From Acanthochlamys bracteata (taxonomy: Eukaryota; Streptophyta; Magnoliopsida; Pandanales; Velloziaceae): 64,000 bases of DNA. The stretch spans positions 744,001 through 808,000 of the forward strand of contig CM034145.1 in assembly GCA_019914995.1 (NCBI GenBank). The letters run 5' to 3'. Under the pieces are notes generated by a model that had not been told where the DNA came from, did not search any database, and saw only the letters and a program-made list of their open reading frames with translations. Shown here in pieces: positions 24,443 to 36,143 of the stretch (position 1 is the stretch's first letter; every line of letters begins with the position of its first letter). Position numbers and translations under genes: made by a program.

Positions 24443-27400
24443 ATGGGAAAGAAACGGAAGAATGTAGAAGTTTCTCAGCCGGCGGCGGCGGCTCCGGAGG
24501 TGGAGGAAGAGGCGGAGCAGGAAAGACCTAAGAGGACGTTGTTCGGTTACAAGAAGGATAAAGAGAATGAAGGAAACAACGAAACTACTTCACCGGTGTT
24601 CAGGAACAAGGAGAAGGTGCTGGCCATCTGTTCCCGCAGGATTATCTACAGGTTCAAAAAATTGAACTGTTTTTTATATTGGGATTTTGAAAGTTTGAAT
24701 TTTGTGTATAAGTTTTCGTGTTTTAGTTAGTTGGTTCTTTGTACGAAATACACCTGACTCAGTACTAATTTCACAAAAATAAATCTCATTTTTGAAAGAT
24801 TTCCCCTATTTCTTGTTGCTTTGGCTGTATATGTCGAGGAGCTTGAACCACTTGATGATAGGTGCATGCGTTACTTTTTCTTTAACTAATATTGAAAGCC
24901 AACATAGTTCATCTTTTCTTTTCTGGTTGTTTTGATGAAGTTATTGTTACTTCTCAGTCACTTTGATATTGTGTATTATTGGGCTTTAAGTTTGCATTTG
25001 GTTGTTTTGGTTGAAGATACCGGCATTTGATGATGGATATAGTAACGCTGTTACCACACTGCAAGAAAGATAGCAAGATAGAGTCGAAGGAAAGCAAAGG
25101 GGAAACGCTAAATGAACTAGTCGAGCTTAGGAACTGTTCTTCATGCTTGTTCTTTGAGGTGAGCACTTTCTGATTCTCTAACTGGGCTTTAAGTTCTTGA
25201 TTTTCATACCAGTTCTCCAATATATTGCAAAAAAGTAGTAGAGAATGCTGTATTAATCTATTGCAAAAGACTAGTTCCAGAGAGTGAAATGTGAATTGTG
25301 TTGTAAATAGGGTGGTGAATACCTATTAACTAGCATTAGAGTGGACAGAGAATGTCGGTAGTACTCTATAAATGAAAAAGGCTTCACTAGCAAATGGCTC
25401 TTATGAAAAGGTCATTGTTTATCTCAGGTGCCTCAAGTAGGCTAACTGTTCAAGTTGTTTATCTTTTTACCAGGTTACAACTTGCTGATTCTTGTTTGGT
25501 TTGTACATTTTCAGTGCAGAAAGCATAATGATCTTTACCTTTGGATGGCTAAGTCCCCTAATGGACCATCTGTGAAGTTCCTGGTCAGTGCAGGTAATTC
25601 ACCTCTGGTAATGATTTTCACCCACTAATTAGTGTGACCTGGTATGCCCTATGTTAGCTGTAACTCGATCGAACAGCGTGATTCTGTAACAGCTTTTCGA
25701 ATTTCTTAAACATTTCGACTTTCTCTGAATATGCTGGTTATAATTATATCCTACAGTGCATACCATGGAGGAACTGAAGCTTACTGGGAATCATCTTAAA
25801 GGTTCTCGTCCAATATTGACTTTCTCCTCTAACTTTGAAAAAGAACCTCACTGGAAGCTAATCAAAGAAATCATAACACAGGTTTGTTACCACTTAATTT
25901 ATTTAGCCATTGGATAGAAGTTTAATTTGTCGGTAGTGCTTTATTTGATGGGAATATGTTAGTGTTTTTAGCAAGGGCTTGGGGGCGTTTGGTAGTGCTT
26001 ATGAAATGGAGCTTTTCTAAAATGGAGGGTATTTTTGTCTTTTTTGCAAAACGAGTTCTATTTTTTTTACTTCCAAAAAAATAATAAAAATATGCAATAA
26101 AAAGATCTCACTTCGTAGAATTTTTTTACTCTATCAAAATTTTTAAATAAATTTTCTAAATACTTATAAAATATGTATTGAAAAACGTGAAATGGAGAAA
26201 AGTTGAAAAGCTGCTTATGATAAGCAGTGCCAAACGCGCTGTATTTTGTGTACTGTATTAATTATTTTATTTTATTTCATCCCTGAAACTACTGATCCTT
26301 CTCATATGCAGGTTTTTGCAACACCAAAGGATCACAGGAAGGCAAAACCTTTCCATGATCATGTATTTACTTTCTCTATTGTTGATGATCACATTTGGTT
26401 CAGAAACTATCAGGTAGCCATGTATTAACTTTGATTCCTTTTTGACGAATAGAGCTGGGGCTTAAGCTCATACTTGTGGCAATATTGACTGAAGTGTTTT
26501 CTGAATAAGTTTACCTAGCTGATTGTGTTGGTTAGCCATTAGTTAATGTTGAAAAATTAAGCTAATTAGAAGCTGATAGGTATTATCTAACAGACTTGTT
26601 CATTTGGATTACAGTGTTATTCTCTTACTTGAAAGAATTATAGATCAATTGCTATCACTTCATTTGAAGATTCAAAGATGATGGTAAATTTGTAATAAGT
26701 TCTAAAGTTCATGTTATTGGAATCATGTTTTGAGCGTCATCCTTTGTTTAACTCTCTTATCCATTTAGTTAATACAATATGTTGGTATTGTAAGTGGCAT
26801 TTAGGAACTAAAGATTTGGTATGGTAACTGTTTCTATAGTTGTCAAGGATAAATCTTTTCATATTAGTCGCTTGAAGTTTATAGGAGTAGGATATTCCTT
26901 CATACTGAAAGTTTGAAAGGTGAACCTTGACAGTTGTAGTTATCTGGATTTTCAACTTAATGGATGTGGAATTGCATATTCTTCACCGTAGCTGATTGAT
27001 TAATTCAACGTCGGTTTCAATTCAGAAGGTAACAATGTTTTGGTTGTGTTCTTCAGATCTCTGTTCCACATCACGTAACCGATAAAGTGGACCGTGGTGG
27101 TCTGGAGCAAATGACCCTCATAGAGGTAAAACATGTCTCTAATCAAGATAGTTATGTTGGACGCAGACATTATTTTCTGTTGACAGTATACTAATAATTG
27201 CTGTATAGGTTGGTCCAAGATTTTGTCTGTACCCAATCAAGATATTCCGTGGCAGTTTTGGTGGTCCCATTTTGTATGAAAACCCATACTATGTATCACC
27301 AAATCAGGTGAGTCTGATCGGGTTTAGCTTTTAAAATTCAAGATAGTATTGTTACTTATTTCCGGATGTAGTGTTACTTGCTTAGCTTCTTCTCTCAGCA

Positions 27401-27515
27401 AGTGAGTAGATGGTTCTAAAGGCTTGTTTGAAATAGTGTAGTAGTTTACTAGCAACTTGTTTTCGAATCTAAAATCATCTCTATAGCCTAACATCTATTT
27501 AGCCTTGGCGCTATT

Positions 27516-27551
<36 letters not shown>

Positions 27552-27798
27552 TCCTAGCCAGTTTAATGTTTTACTTATATTTATCTGATTCCTAACCAGT
27601 TAATGTTTACAATTTTCTCTAATACCATCATGTCGATGAGGTTTTATGTGATTGCTTCAGATTCGGGCAATCCAGAAGAAAAAGAAGGGAGGCAAGTACG
27701 CCAAGAAGATCACGGCTAAGAAAAGAAGAAAGCAACATGAGATGACGAACCAACTGGAGCGAGATGAGTTCGCTGATTTATGGAAAGAAGAAGAGTAA
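24443..27798 (+). CDS. BRX1: Ribosome biogenesis protein BRX1 homologue
   Basis: Eight exons with GT-AG junctions: 24443-24651, 25017-25158, 25515-25593, 25757-25881, 26312-26413, 27057-27125, 27209-27307 and 27661-27798. They give about 320 residues, the normal size for the family. After a charged N-terminus (MGKKRKN; PKRTLFGYKKDKE) the Brix domain spans about residues 60-250. Its motifs include CSRRIIYRYRHLMMDIVTLL, CRKHNDLYLWMAKSPNGPSV, GSRPILTFSSNFEK and GPRFCLYPIKIFRGSFGGP. The C-terminus is Lys/Arg-rich (KKKKGGKYAKKITAKKRRKQ) and then acidic. Family knowledge: BRX1 is a nucleolar assembly factor for early 60S pre-ribosomes and 27S pre-rRNA processing. Intron 4 contains a MITE-like copy and intron 7 an (AT)n tract. 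Confidence 0.95.
25984..26239. mobile_element. MITE-like element, family A, in BRX1 intron 4
   Basis: Clear terminal inverted repeats: left GGCGTTTGGTAGTGCTTAT; the right end reads, in reverse complement, CGCGTTTGGCACTGCTTAT (16 of 19 bases match). The interior, about 220 bases, is A+T-rich and non-coding. It is the best-preserved copy of the family that recurs throughout this window. It sits 72 bases upstream of exon 5. Confidence 0.7.
27518..27548. repeat. (AT)n microsatellite in BRX1 intron 7
   Basis: About 15 uninterrupted AT dinucleotides. Likely length-polymorphic. Confidence 0.9.
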
Positions 27799-29125
27799 TG
27801 CCGATCTCATCCTGTTTAAACTATGATATAACCAGTATCCTATTTAAATTTATGTATCGCAAAAAAATTTGCGCCGTAAGAACGAATAAGGTACTACGGC
27901 CAGATTAATTACTCTTCAAACCGTTTGGCTAGTTCTTTACCAGATCCATCATGTTAAACTGTCCTGAAATTTCTAGAATGACTTATGAAAAGCTGCATGA
28001 TTGTGTTAAGCAAATTGTAATGAAAGCATGGAGAATAAGAATCTGCTTCTTCATTTTGCTTTTAACATGTTGATTGATGATTGATTATTGTGTTGAGAAT
28101 CAATTCCTTCTTGTAAGAAAGCTGGTATGTGTGTATACAAGAATAAAGACACCATTACACTTTTGTTGCCCTTGTGTTATTGTTTTTGTCTTAGAAAAGG
28201 CAGCAGGTTAGCTTCATCCCTTCACCCTTGCAACTTCTCTGCAAGTGTGCAGAAGTTGTGGCATATGCTAGGTAGAGCTTTCTTTGAGAATCAGAAAGGT
28301 AAAAAATGTATCAGTTCTTTTTGAAATTTCTTTTTGCTGAAAATTATTTTAAAACTAATTATTAAATATAACTGAACATAAAAATTTTAAATAAAACTCA
28401 GTTTTTATTCATTTTTAAAAATTTGCTTTTCTAAAAATTTACTTCATTGCAAACTAAATAAATCCAAATTTGTTTTACTTTTTGACAGCTCCATAGAAAA
28501 GACCGTAACTCTTTCGACAGGTTATATAAGAGTGCTATTAAAAAATAATTTTTCTAAATACAAAATTATTTTAAAAATTTTAAATAATTTTGTAGTCATA
28601 AAACATTAAAAAAATAAAATTTATAACGCAAATTTTTATAAAATATTATAAAAACTTTATTTAAAATTTAAAATAAAAATTTTGAAAATCAATCTCAAAT
28701 TCCATCTAAATACTGCACTTTTTCAACAGCTAAGTTTTGCAAGAATAAAGTTTTCACGCGTATGAAAAGCTTCTTTCGCAAAAGCTCCCCCGTCGAGTGC
28801 CATAAGCTTTTTCTTATCTCCGCTATTTTTTTACTCCCTTTCTTTGTTTTCCATAAGCTTTGCTGTCAACGTAAGCAAAGCATCTTATACTTAAAAGCAA
28901 AAAGAATTTGCCTGCTTATAAAAACATAATCCATTAAACAATAGAATAAGCTAAAATTTAAAAAAGAACTGCTTATTTTAAAATTGAATTGATAAGTACT
29001 CATTTCTCATCTAAGCGGATTGAAAAAATGAAATACAACAACAGTGTTAATTCTTCTTCCATGACAAAGATGTACTAATTAAGCAAAAACAACTCCTGAT
29101 TCACACACTGCAACTACGAACAGCC
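27799..29125. other. BRX1 3' region and FTIP1 upstream region
   Basis: The first 500 bases are of even composition and probably hold the BRX1 3' UTR. A diverged A+T-rich repeat block occupies about 28320-28720. The last 300 bases upstream of 29126 contain no obvious TATA box at standard spacing. No gene is supported here; the 65-residue ORF at 28127 has no family features. Confidence 0.5.
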
Positions 29126-31489
29126 ATGCAACAACACTCATCTTCATCTTCTCCGGCGACAGCACCGGAGGAATACAAAGTCAAAGACACGAACCCGAAC
29201 ATCGGAGACCGATGGCCAGGAGCCGGAGCAGCAGAGAAAGTTACAAGCACGTACGACCTCGTTGAACAGATGCACTACCTTTACGTACGGGTCGTAAAGG
29301 CCAAAGACTTGCCGCCGAGTCCGATCACCGGAAGCATCGACCCGTATGTGGAAGTAAAGCTCGGCAACTATAAGGGCACTACGAGACACTTCGAGAAGAA
29401 AACTAATCCTGAATGGAACCAAGTGTTCGCTTTCTCTAAGGAAAAGATTCAAGCTTCTGTTGTCGAAGTGATCGTGAAGGATAAAGAGTTGATCGGAAGG
29501 GACGACTTCGTCGGTAGGGTTGTTTTCGATTTGAACGAGACGCCGACACGTGTCCCCCCGGATAGTCCGTTAGCACCGCAGTGGTACCGGTTGGAAGACA
29601 GAAGGGGGGAAGGGAAGGTTAGAGGTGAACTAATGGTTGCTGTTTGGATTGGGACACAAGCCGACGAAGCTTTCGCCGAAGCATGGCACGCCGACGTAGC
29701 GGCAGCTCGCTGGCCGGACGGCGTGCAGAGCACTCGAGGAAAAGTTTACGTGTCACCGAAGCTGTGGTACTTGAGGTTGAACGTGATCGAAGCACAAGAT
29801 GTTCAACCGACGACGATCGCCGGGAATAGAATACCGGAACTGTTCGTTAGAGCGCACGTCGGTCACCAGGTTTTACGGACGAAAGCTATCCCGGCGAGGA
29901 TGCTGAACCCTATGTGGAACGAAGATATGGTGTTCGTTGTTGCGGAGCCGTTCGACGAAATGCTGGTGATTACTGTCGAGGACCGAGTTGGTCCTCGGAA
30001 AGATGAAGTGCTCGGAAAGACTGCTCTTCCTTTAACGATATTCGAAAGAAGGCTAGATCACCGGCCGGTACATTCACGGTGGTTCAATTTGGAGAAGTTC
30101 GGGTTCGGTGCTCTAGAAGCTGACCGGAGAAAAGAGCTCAAGTTTTCCACGAGGGTTCATCTCCGGGCATGCCTTGAAGGAGCTTACCATGTAATGGACG
30201 AGTCAACGATGTACCTTAGTGATACAAGACCAACAGCTAGACAACTATGGAAGAACCCCGTCGGAGTTCTTGAAGTTGGTATCATCGGCGCTTCGAATCT
30301 TCAGCCGATGAAACCTCGCCGCACCGACGCGTACTGCGTCGCAAAGTACGGTCAGAAATGGGTGCGTACGAGGACGGTGATCGACTCGCTTTCTCCGAAA
30401 TGGAACGAGCAGTACACTTGGGAAGTGTATGATCCTTGCACTGTTATTACGTTCGGAGTCTTCGATAACTGTCAGCTTGATAAGAGCAATAATGGAGGTT
30501 CAGGCAGAGACAGCCGGATCGGAAAAGTCCGTATCCGGCTGTCGACGCTTGAGCTGGATAGAATCTATAGCCATAGCTATCCTTTGATTGTTATGCAACC
30601 TAACGGAGTGAATAAAATGGGAGAACTACAGCTTGCCGTTAGGTTCACTTGCCTGTCGTTCGCCGGAATTGTTTACCTTTACGGTCACCCGTTGCTTCCA
30701 AAGATGCATTACATTCACCCTTTTACAGTAACACAGTTGGATAGTTTGCGGTATCAGGCAATGGGCATTGTCGCGGCAAGACTTGGAAGGGCGGAACCGC
30801 CGTTGAGACGAGAAGTTGTAGAGTACATGCTCGACGTTGAGTGTCATCTGTGGAGTATGCGCCGGAGCAAAGCTAACTTTTTCCGGATCGTTTCTATCGC
30901 TTCCGGCATTGTCGGGCTTTTCAAATGGCTTGAAGAAGTCCGCCAATGGCGGAATCCAATCACCACCGTGTTAGTTCACGTCCTTTTTGTCATACTGATT
31001 TGCTACCCGGAGTTGATCTTGCCGACGGTTTTCTTATACATGTTTGTTATTGGATTGTGGAACTACCGGTTCCGGCCAAGGCACCCGGCGCATATGGACA
31101 CTAGACTGTCCTGGGCAGAGACGGTGAGTCCCGATGAGTTAGATGAAGAGTTCGACACGTTCCCAACTTCCCGACCGCACGATGTTGCCCGAATGCGGTA
31201 TGATAGGTTACGCAGTGTAGCCGGAAGAGTGCAGACAGTGGTCGGAGACATGGCGACACAAGGTGAACGGTTAGGATCGTTGCTCAGCTGGAGGGACCCA
31301 CGGGCAACGGGGTTGTTCGTCGTGTTTTGCTTGGTAGCGGCGGTGGTGCTGTACGTGACGCCGTTCAAGGTCATAGCTTTGGTGACTGGATTGTTCGTGT
31401 TAAGGCACCCGAGGTTCCGAAGCAAGTTGCCGTCGGTGCCCAGCAACTTCTTCAAGCGTCTGCCGTCCAGGATTGATAGCATGCTTTGA
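29126..31489 (+). CDS. FTIP1: Multiple C2 and transmembrane protein, FT-INTERACTING PROTEIN 1-like
   Basis: A single-exon ORF of 787 residues, standard for plant MCTP/FTIP proteins. A short N-terminus ending in TSTYDLVEQMHYLYVRVVKA leads into three C2 domains at about residues 51-155, 213-325 and 378-490. The C-terminal phosphoribosyltransferase-C region (about 630-787) holds two hydrophobic membrane segments, near NPITTVLVHVLFVILICYPE and ATGLFVVFCLVAAVVLYVTP. In the first C2 domain, acidic residues remain in both loops (SIDPYVEV; KDKELIGRDD). NLEKFGFGALEADRR, YGHPLLPKMHYIHPFTV and RHPAHMDTRLSWAE match Arabidopsis FTIP1 better than MCTP3/4. Family knowledge: ER-anchored tethers at plasmodesmata, and FTIP1 helps export FT protein from companion cells. 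It lies in the same orientation as TGA10, as I recall for Arabidopsis, and converges on JMJ30. Confidence 0.92.
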   Translation: MQQHSSSSSPATAPEEYKVKDTNPNIGDRWPGAGAAEKVTSTYDLVEQMHYLYVRVVKAKDLPPSPITGSIDPYVEVKLGNYKGTTRHFEKKTNPEWNQVFAFSKEKIQASVVEVIVKDKELIGRDDFVGRVVFDLNETPTRVPPDSPLAPQWYRLEDRRGEGKVRGELMVAVWIGTQADEAFAEAWHADVAAARWPDGVQSTRGKVYVSPKLWYLRLNVIEAQDVQPTTIAGNRIPELFVRAHVGHQVLRTKAIPARMLNPMWNEDMVFVVAEPFDEMLVITVEDRVGPRKDEVLGKTALPLTIFERRLDHRPVHSRWFNLEKFGFGALEADRRKELKFSTRVHLRACLEGAYHVMDESTMYLSDTRPTARQLWKNPVGVLEVGIIGASNLQPMKPRRTDAYCVAKYGQKWVRTRTVIDSLSPKWNEQYTWEVYDPCTVITFGVFDNCQLDKSNNGGSGRDSRIGKVRIRLSTLELDRIYSHSYPLIVMQPNGVNKMGELQLAVRFTCLSFAGIVYLYGHPLLPKMHYIHPFTVTQLDSLRYQAMGIVAARLGRAEPPLRREVVEYMLDVECHLWSMRRSKANFFRIVSIASGIVGLFKWLEEVRQWRNPITTVLVHVLFVILICYPELILPTVFLYMFVIGLWNYRFRPRHPAHMDTRLSWAETVSPDELDEEFDTFPTSRPHDVARMRYDRLRSVAGRVQTVVGDMATQGERLGSLLSWRDPRATGLFVVFCLVAAVVLYVTPFKVIALVTGLFVLRHPRFRSKLPSVPSNFFKRLPSRIDSML

Positions 31490-32688
31490 AACATCGTTTC
31501 TATAATTGATCACATGAATGCTTTGCTTCTTTCCCTGTTCTCATTTCATTTCCGATACATTGCAAACTAATAAATGTATCAGAAGAAATTTGAACTACCA
31601 GGTAAACCAACCCAACACGACCTCCAGTATCCAGATAGTTTCATATTTTAAAATTCTGACTCATATAATAATCTGATTAAAATAATTTAATTTAATTTAA
31701 TTTATATATTTATATAAATCAAAATTATTAAATCTAATCTAATTTATTAATATATAAATTAATTTAAAATCGGTCTATTTAATAATAAAATATTAAAAAA
31801 TAAGAATTACAAAATTAATTTTTACTATAATGATAAAAACATTATTAGATATCATATATCTATATAAATAAGTTTAATAAAATTTATAAAATATGTCACT
31901 ATTATAATATTTTTAAAATATTATATATATATATATTATATAAATAATTATTTAAATAAAATAAATTAATTTTCGACCAAATTTATATCTATTAATATTT
32001 CAGATCAAATATAGATCAATCGAAATTAACTTCAACTCCACTAAAGTCAAACCTAAACCTAATTTAAAAAATCAATTTTAGATCTAATTCGTTGATCGGA
32101 TCATATATTACCACTCATGTTTATACTCACAATTACAACAAGAAGAAGAAGACAGAAATTCCTCCATCTTTCATGCTTCATAACGTTGTACATGCACCAA
32201 TTAACGAAATTAAGTCGTTAGGATCCCGCGTGCAGTCCGCTTGGCACGATTTGCTCTATTGTAAGACAGTACTCTCGATCAAGCACAAACAAGTCGAATA
32301 CATGAAAACAATATAATTGTAGAAAACTGAGAACAGACAGCGTTATGCTTCTGTGGTAAATAAGCTTAAAAGAATCTTGGTTGAGGTCGGAATTCGCATA
32401 ACCCTTCCATCTACAGCAGGTGTCTTACGTTTCTGTATCAGAAGAAGAAAATTGATCAGAAAAAAGTTTACTTAACAGTAGTTGGAGATACCTTCCTCAA
32501 GTTGTCTTGAAGACGCGCCAACCTGCTCAATAAAATAAAACACTTCAAATGGCCCAGCATCTTCTGACCCCTTCCCAAGATATTAGTCTAATCTATCTAA
32601 TCTACTTGAGTAAATAACTCCAATGTAATCAAATATCAATGTAAATGATGATGATACAGTATACAAATTATGAATAATGAATCGTTCC
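31490..32688. other. Convergent intergenic region between FTIP1 and JMJ30
   Basis: Even-composition 3' UTR-like flanks (31490-31620 and about 32340-32688) surround an A+T-rich block (31640-32090). That block has GATC/CGGTC-containing edges resembling the degenerate inverted-repeat elements at 21.4 and 38.8 kb. The 74-residue ORF at 32092 shows no family features. Confidence 0.5.
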
Positions 32689-35600
32689 TTAAATGGTATT
32701 AGTGTCAATGCCTGAAGCTGTCCACCAAAAACTAACAGAAAAGCTTGTTGAGAGAGATCTGACATAATGCCACCACTTGGGTGGAATGTAAAGCAACTCT
32801 CCTTCATCCAAAACACAATCGAGAAATTCTAGATGATCCGCCTTTGGAAACTCTGCGATATCAAGGCTATCAAGATCCACCTGCAATATACGGCATCAAA
32901 AGACTTTCAAATATTAGTTGTACAAATAAGGCACCCCTTAAGTTAGGTATTCAGAGATAATGCAGTCTCCCACAAACAAAATAATGAACATGCTAAAGTT
33001 TCACTACAAGTAATAAGTGTTCACCAAACCATAGTTGCAGGAAAACACAGCAAGAATCATTAGAACATGGAATCATGATTTGAAGCTTGAAGAGAATCTT
33101 GTTGCTTTTCTTTTTTTATGTATAACTCGCAACTGCACGACTTCTTGTGTGAATATATTTGCATATCTATATGACCTCATAGAAAATATCATGACTACTT
33201 AAATGCTTACGCATAATATGCGACTAAGACATGCGATTTCATGATACTGATTGAACATTGGGGTTCTGAATATCCAACAATAAGCCAGGAGTGAAAGAAT
33301 TTGATAATTTTACCACCTCATGCAAAGCCGCGGTCAAGAAAAACATCTATGGCTTCTTCAAGCTACTTATGGACAGAGTGATACCTGGCTTGAATTGCTC
33401 AACATTGACTCAGAATATGGGTACAAGTCCTCAGACACAGAAGCTGGGTAGAGTCTTATATATTTTCTCCCAACAACCTAAAATTGAGAGATATGCAGAA
33501 TAATTATTTAGATAAACAAATTACACATCGTTGTTGTAGAAAGTCTAAAGACATGTACAAGACAATGCAATCCATGCCGTGCATTTAGCTTACAAGATTA
33601 GTCAACAACAACCTACTTGTCATGAATAAGCCAGCTTATGTGTTTTATGATGTGTTATAGTGAACAACAACCTACTTAGTCATTCGGTATAGTATACGAT
33701 GTTTTATTTTGTGTTTTTACGCTTTGTAAAACAAGACAAACCAATTGCGAGCTTCCTAACTGTTTATTGTTTATACCTGAGCAAAAAGATTATGGTGTGG
33801 ATCATGATGTAATGGAGTCACTGTTCCAGGGGGACCAAACCAAGCATTAAGAGAATGAAGCTCCCCACCGCCAGCAAAACAATAGTCTGGCACCATTATA
33901 TCATTGCGTAATTCTTCAATCTGATGACAATAATATAGTTCAAATAATGTTTAGAACAAGTTACCCCAAAAAAAAAAAACAGTAACTTAAGAAAAGCTTA
34001 AATTACCTGATCAAACAAGGTATGTTGTGCGAGATAGCTGAGCTTAGTAGGGCACTCACTAGACTGAATCCTCTCGAGAAACTGCCCAAATGTGATCAAC
34101 TCCTGCTTCCACTCAGGGGACAAGTAGTTTGTTCCTACCTTTGAACATTGCCAACTTCAGTCACTATCATTTCGTTTTAAAAGAATACTACTGTGATGAA
34201 GTTTTAGAGAACTGCATAGGACTTAAAATGACTCTAATTAGGCATATGCCTTTAATAAAATCTTAAACATCTCCCTAAAACTTTCATCTCAATCATGATA
34301 AGTTAATTTATAGCCCATAAGCTTTTACTGAATATACAAGAAGCTGAAATCGTGTCATAAATCTTCAGTATAGCATGGCTATAAGGTATTTATACCACTA
34401 AGTTAGGACTTTGACTGAAGGTGCTTATAAGAACAACTATATAATAATAATCCAGAATAAAGAATATGGAGTAACTATGTCCTAGAGCGACAAAATATCA
34501 CATAATAGTAGGAATTTACACAAAAAGAACATAAATATAACCAGCAAGATAGATACGGCTGGTCACCTCAACAGGAATAGTCCTATCATCAGCAACCCTT
34601 TTCAGGTACTCAAGGTCTTTCCACCTCGTCCGTGCAGGCCAATGGTCAATGGAGCCGCTGATGATGACTGGTGAAGCTCGTAAAAAGTAGTCACAAACAA
34701 ATGCATCAAAAGAAAGTGACGGCTGTTTCTCGACTAGCTTACAGGACAAAGACTTGGTTGGAAGAATTCGAATCACCTGAAGTAAAAGAAAACCAGAACA
34801 AATTATTCGTTCTTCACATTCACCAAACTACAGTGTTTGTCTAAATACACACAATAATCATATCGTATTTAGTTAGGGAGAAATTATGCAGCTTGCTAAA
34901 AGCATACTATAAAAGACCTTATTTTACCAGGAATTTTGGTTTGTTTGTCTATCTCCACAACATTGAGATGCATCAGGAGCTTGCTCAGAATGAAACATCA
35001 ATTCATATCAGAATTATTATGCCATGAAAAGCATGCAATTTGCAAGTCTGCTACTCATTTCTGCCCAGTCCCAGGCCTTAGAATCACATATTGCTGAGTT
35101 GGGGGCATCCACCATGATACAATTATAGGAAAAAGACCCACCTGCCTTAACTCGTCTTTGGAATTATTATGTTGTGAAAAATATCAGTGCTACACTGCTA
35201 CTTTTAGTTAAAAACTCAGTATAATTGATGCCAGAAACGGTGTCTATTGTAAACAATCTTTCCACAACCACATATCGTACCAACTCGAAACCTTAGAATC
35301 AAACATATATTGCAAGTGAGCAAATTACTCCGTTGAGCATAATCGTGATATCAAACAACTACTAGCTAGCATCACTATTACCTCCGACCGCACTAAACCT
35401 CCAAAAATTCACGTTACCAAGAGCTATCATAGAAGGAATCTCAAGATGAAGCAGAATAACGTTGTTGTATTTGAAATAAGTTGCAATTCTTTTAAACTAA
35501 AACGATTCAGTTCCTTTCAAAGATGATATCTTCGGAGATTAGCTACTATACCTCATTCAAATCCCATGATTTCGAATTAGAAATCTCATCAGTAACCCAA

Positions 35601-36064
35601 TTCTTATCACCTCCAGAACAATCCCGACCGTCCGATTCATCACCATCGCCTCTGCAACGAACGGTGACGATTGTCTTCACAGCATCGCAAAGCTCTCTCC
35701 TTAACAACGTTCCTCCCATTATAATCCCCATATCAAGCGCTCGTAAAGCTTCTTTCCTCTCACCGGCGGCTAGCCGCAGCGCTGCGACGTGTAAGCACGC
35801 CATTGCATAAGCGTCTCTCCAAGCAGAACCCACGTCATGCCAAGGACCGGAATGAAGTTGTTCCCAAGCCATCTCACGAGCTGCCTCTGCAGCACGAAGA
35901 TCGCCGGCGGTGAAAGCTTGTTCAGCTGATGCGGCGAAAGCGAAGCCCCCGGCTTCCGCTACGCGGCGAAGGAGTGCTGACCGCCGGGAAGATTCAAGGA
36001 ATGGAAGGCTCGGTGATGATGAATCCGGCGGCGGAGGTGGATGAGACTCGGCGCCGCTGCCCAT
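32689..36064 (-). CDS. JMJ30: JmjC-domain histone demethylase/hydroxylase JMJ30 (JMJD5)
   Basis: Six exons, all phase 0: 36064-35552, 34776-34567, 34138-34007, 33920-33777, 33477-33385 and 32880-32689. They give about 427 residues, against 429 in Arabidopsis. Exon 1 is an intact helical N-terminal region with [20 protein letters not shown] and [20 protein letters not shown]. The JmjC core follows. The Fe(II) ligands are visible as H-x-D in [14 protein letters not shown] (exon 4), with the distal histidine in [12 protein letters not shown] (exon 6). [16 protein letters not shown] supplies the 2-oxoglutarate-side lysine region. Family knowledge: a nuclear Fe(II)/2-oxoglutarate oxygenase linked to H3K36 or H3K27 demethylation, clock period and flowering time. 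Two evening elements lie just upstream. Exon 5 is only 93 bases and has no start codon in frame. Confidence 0.95.
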
Positions 36065-36097
36065 GAGTTGGAAAGAGATGACTGGAAAAGTGAAGAT

Positions 36098-36106
36098 AGA
36101 TATTTT
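36098..36106 (-). promoter_or_regulatory. Evening element (AAAATATCT) upstream of JMJ30, proximal copy
   Basis: On the gene strand 36106-36098 reads exactly AAAATATCT, the evening element bound by CCA1/LHY/RVE-type MYB factors. It lies 34-42 bases upstream of the JMJ30 ATG, so within the proximal promoter or leader. The exact match and the known evening expression of Arabidopsis JMJ30 support it. Confidence 0.7.
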
Positions 36107-36134
36107 TTAGTTTTGAGTAAAAAGTTCCGGAATC

Positions 36135-36143
36135 AAAATATCT
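36135..36143 (+). promoter_or_regulatory. Evening element (AAAATATCT) upstream of JMJ30, distal copy
   Basis: An exact AAAATATCT on the plus strand, opposite in orientation to the copy at 36098-36106 and 28 bases away, 71-79 bases upstream of the ATG. Paired elements so near the start suggest clock control is conserved. Confidence 0.7.

Noticed and set aside
31063-31494. 143-residue minus-strand ORF inside FTIP1
   Set aside because: It lies wholly on the opposite strand of a conserved coding exon and has no recognisable features. It is a shadow frame.
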